Shown in pieces: positions 33,586-35,285 of a DNA stretch of 35,285 nt; positions within the stretch are counted from its first letter, which is position 1, and the number at the start of each line of letters is the position of its first letter. The notes under the pieces are model-generated. The model was not told where the DNA came from. It did not search any database and saw nothing but the letters and a program-made list of their open reading frames with translations. A program made the position numbers and the translations under genes. Source of the DNA: Bacteroidota bacterium (GTDB taxonomy: Bacteria; Bacteroidota; Bacteroidia; Bacteroidales; VadinHA17); NCBI GenBank assembly GCA_030596025.1, contig JAUVKW010000012.1, forward strand, positions 1-35,285. The letters run 5' to 3'.

Positions 33586-34908
33586 ATGGAATTAAACAAG
33601 AACAAGAAAAAACTGGGCTTATGGTTAAGCAGTTCACTTGTTGTTGGTAATATGACCGGTTCAGGCATCTTTCTTCTTCCCTCTGCCCTGGCAATATATG
33701 GTGGGATAAGCCTTTTTGGGTGGTTAGCAACTACTGTTGGAGCTATTTTCCTTGCAATAGTTTTCTCAAGGTTAAGCAGGGTGGTCACAAAGCCCGGAGG
33801 ACCATATATCTATGCCCGCGAAGGATTTGGTGACCTTGCTGGCTTCTCAGTTGCCTGGGGATATTGGGTGTCAATATGGTGCGGTAATGCAGCAATTGCT
33901 GTGGCAGGGGTAAGTTATCTTTCAATTTTCTTTCCGGCATTGAAGGACAACAATGTTTTGTCTGCTATTACAGCAATTGCTGCAATATGGCTGTTTACAC
34001 TTATTAATACCCGCAATATCAGGAAGGTAGGTAAAGTACAACTCTTAACTACCATGATTAAGATAATACCTCTTTTAGCCCTTGGTGGAATAGGGATATT
34101 TTTTATTGATCTCAACAATTTCAGCCCTATGAACCTTAGCGATGGCACTTCATTTGAAGCCATAACAGCAACAGCTGCTCTTACCCTCTGGGCTTTCCTG
34201 GGGCTAGAGTCTGCAACCATACCCTCCGATAAGGTAAGACAGGCTGAAAAGACTATTCCCAGGGCTACAATTATTGGTACTGTCTTCACAGCAATTCTTT
34301 ATATTTCAGCAAGTATGGCTGTTATCGGGCTTGTTGAACCGGGAAGCCTGCAAGCATCTACCGCTCCCTTTTCAGATGCTGCAGCAAATCTATGGGGAGC
34401 TAAAGCCTCTGCTGCCGTTGCTGTGGGTGCTGCCATAGCATGCTTTGGGGCTCTAAACGGATGGATATTGCTTCAGGCTCAATTGCCGGGGGCAGTGGCA
34501 AAAGACAAACTTTTCCCCAAATTCTTTGCAAAAACATCTAAATATGGGGTTCCCATGGCAGGCCTTATTCTTTCCAGTATCCTGGCATCCATACTGGTAG
34601 CAATGAACTACGCAAAAGGACTGGTTCAGATGTTCACATTTATGATAATGCTGTCAACACTTACCGTTCTGTTGCCCTATCTGTTCTCATCTATGGCAGA
34701 GATAATGATACTTATTAAGAAGGATAATAAAATCCGGATTAAAAAACTTATTAAACCAATCTTAATATCCATTCCTGCATTTTTGTATTCCTTATGGGCT
34801 GTGGCAGGACTTGGGATAAAGATAATATTAATGGGTCTGGGCCTGGTAATTCTGGGATTGCCTGTTTACTGGTATGTACATAGGCGGAAAAGAGCAACAT
34901 CCAAATAA
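33586..34908 (+). CDS. APC-family permease, AdiC-like (arginine/agmatine-type antiporter)
   Basis: 440 residues with 12 predicted TM helices. The sequence follows AdiC closely along its length: GSGIFLLPSALAIYGGISLFGW, GGPYIYARE.FG, YWVSIWCGN and YLSIFFPALKD. By my recollection of AdiC, the pocket positions are kept at the same numbers: S26, Y93, N101, W202, E208, W293 and S357. Positions 96, 97 and 104 differ (Ser, Ile, Ile instead of Ala, Cys, Met). This predicts exchange of a guanidinium or cationic amino compound. It lies 34 nt after the MttB-like gene and near the DDAH-like gene, so methylated arginine or a related amine is a good candidate. No start ambiguity is seen. Confidence 0.85.
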   Translation: MELNKNKKKLGLWLSSSLVVGNMTGSGIFLLPSALAIYGGISLFGWLATTVGAIFLAIVFSRLSRVVTKPGGPYIYAREGFGDLAGFSVAWGYWVSIWCGNAAIAVAGVSYLSIFFPALKDNNVLSAITAIAAIWLFTLINTRNIRKVGKVQLLTTMIKIIPLLALGGIGIFFIDLNNFSPMNLSDGTSFEAITATAALTLWAFLGLESATIPSDKVRQAEKTIPRATIIGTVFTAILYISASMAVIGLVEPGSLQASTAPFSDAAANLWGAKASAAVAVGAAIACFGALNGWILLQAQLPGAVAKDKLFPKFFAKTSKYGVPMAGLILSSILASILVAMNYAKGLVQMFTFMIMLSTLTVLLPYLFSSMAEIMILIKKDNKIRIKKLIKPILISIPAFLYSLWAVAGLGIKIILMGLGLVILGLPVYWYVHRRKRATSK

Positions 34909-34944
34909 TCCGGAAAATAAGAATTTATAAGGCTATTCTTCCTC

Positions 34945-35018
34945 TTCCCTGATGATGAATGTCAGGGAATGATAGCAACAGCCATAGTTTCAGTCTATGG
35001 CTTCATTAAAGCTGTTGC
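34945..35018. terminator. Two hairpins between convergent genes
   Basis: TTCCCTGA/TCAGGGAA (34945-34969, 9-nt loop) is followed by AGCCATAG/CTATGGCT (34980-35002). The second also has outer GCAACAGC/GCTGTTGC (34975-35018). They separate the permease gene from the convergent acetyltransferase gene and probably terminate both. Confidence 0.55.
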
Positions 35019-35024
35019 AGGTCT

Positions 35025-35285
35025 TTACTCCGGAATAGGATATCTTTGATACGGAGCATTGCGATCAAACATATACCTGTAGGTGATATAGTTTTTTGCA
35101 GCCTTTGCTCCAACAGCCAGCCATATTTTACGCATGGGAGTGTTAAAATCTCCCACCCAGGAGAATTCAAGTTCTGTGTATTGTGGCTTTTGCTTTAAGG
35201 CATTTTCAATATGATAAATAAAACCCACTTCGATACCTTTTCCCTGGAACTTTGGAGTCAGTCCCATCAGCACACCTCTTGCCCG
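35025..35285 (-). CDS. GNAT-like acetyltransferase, C-terminal part (cut by right edge)
   Basis: The frame is open to the right edge, so the start lies beyond the window; the GTG at 35273 is only an internal codon. The visible 86 residues begin RARGVLMGLTPKFQGKGIEVGFIY. That stretch has the Q/R-x-x-G-x-G/A acetyl-CoA loop position (PKFQGKGIE). It ends with ELEFSWVGDFNTPMRK and a GAKAAKNYITYRYMF finish, as in the family of Bacteroidota GNAT-like proteins that end in YR-x-Y. The substrate is unknown. It converges on the permease gene. Confidence 0.65.
   Translation of the reverse strand, partial: RARGVLMGLTPKFQGKGIEVGFIYHIENALKQKPQYTELEFSWVGDFNTPMRKIWLAVGAKAAKNYITYRYMFDRNAPYQRYPIPE

Overview
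The window reads as chromosomal DNA of a Bacteroidota bacterium, probably of the Bacteroidales/Marinilabiliales type. The signs are a type IX secretion (T9SS) sorting domain on a secreted peptidase, a TonB-dependent receptor with a carboxypeptidase-D-like N-domain, AraC-type regulators fused to membrane segments, promoter elements of the TAnnTTTG class, and starts that mostly lack a Shine-Dalgarno sequence. I see no rRNA, tRNA, CRISPR array, transposase, integrase or phage gene.

Layout. 1-2.4 kb: the 3' part of a low-complexity Gly/Tyr- then Ser/Thr/Asn-rich protein, followed by a MuiA-type DUF4140/DUF4139 protein. 2.5-6.4 kb (minus): a 994-residue secreted LamG / C10-like cysteine peptidase / beta-sandwich / LamG / T9SS protein and an NTF2-like lipoprotein. 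Between them is a degenerate spacer holding the 3' tail of a lost metallophosphoesterase paralogue. 6.8-9.9 kb (plus): a one-component membrane regulator (AraC HTH, one TM segment, TolB-like domain, TPRs) and an internally duplicated lipoprotein with a strong Shine-Dalgarno and a 16-bp palindrome upstream. 10.3-13.6 kb (minus): a membrane-anchored metallophosphoesterase and a CocE/NonD-type hydrolase. 13.8-14.8 kb (plus): a Cys-rich small protein, a small membrane protein and a YbjQ-family protein. 14.9-16.4 kb (minus): a GHL10-type glycoside hydrolase. 16.6-17.8 kb (plus): a cysteate synthase-like PLP enzyme, suggestive of sulfonolipid synthesis. 18-22 kb (plus): a DUF418 membrane protein, a small lipoprotein and a TonB-dependent receptor.

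22.3-29.9 kb (plus) is a compact block: PiT-family anion transporter, SAM methyltransferase and membrane-bound AraC regulator. A 119-bp spacer with repeated AAGTTTTAA-like sites follows, and then an outer-membrane barrel, an RND/MMPL exporter and a LolA-like periplasmic protein. The last three look like a complete envelope lipid or hydrophobic-molecule trafficking system controlled by the adjacent regulator.

30.2-34.9 kb carries a DDAH-like hydrolase (minus) diverging from a homocysteine methyltransferase, a non-pyrrolysine MttB-family methyltransferase and an AdiC-like arginine/agmatine-type antiporter. I infer a locus for taking up and demethylating a methylated amine or methylated arginine, passing methyl groups to homocysteine. 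A partial GNAT acetyltransferase gene (minus) runs off the right edge.

The strongest candidates for something not yet described are the methylamine/methylarginine locus, the RND-LolA-barrel block with its putative operators, and two independent 3'-terminal gene remnants in the longest spacers.
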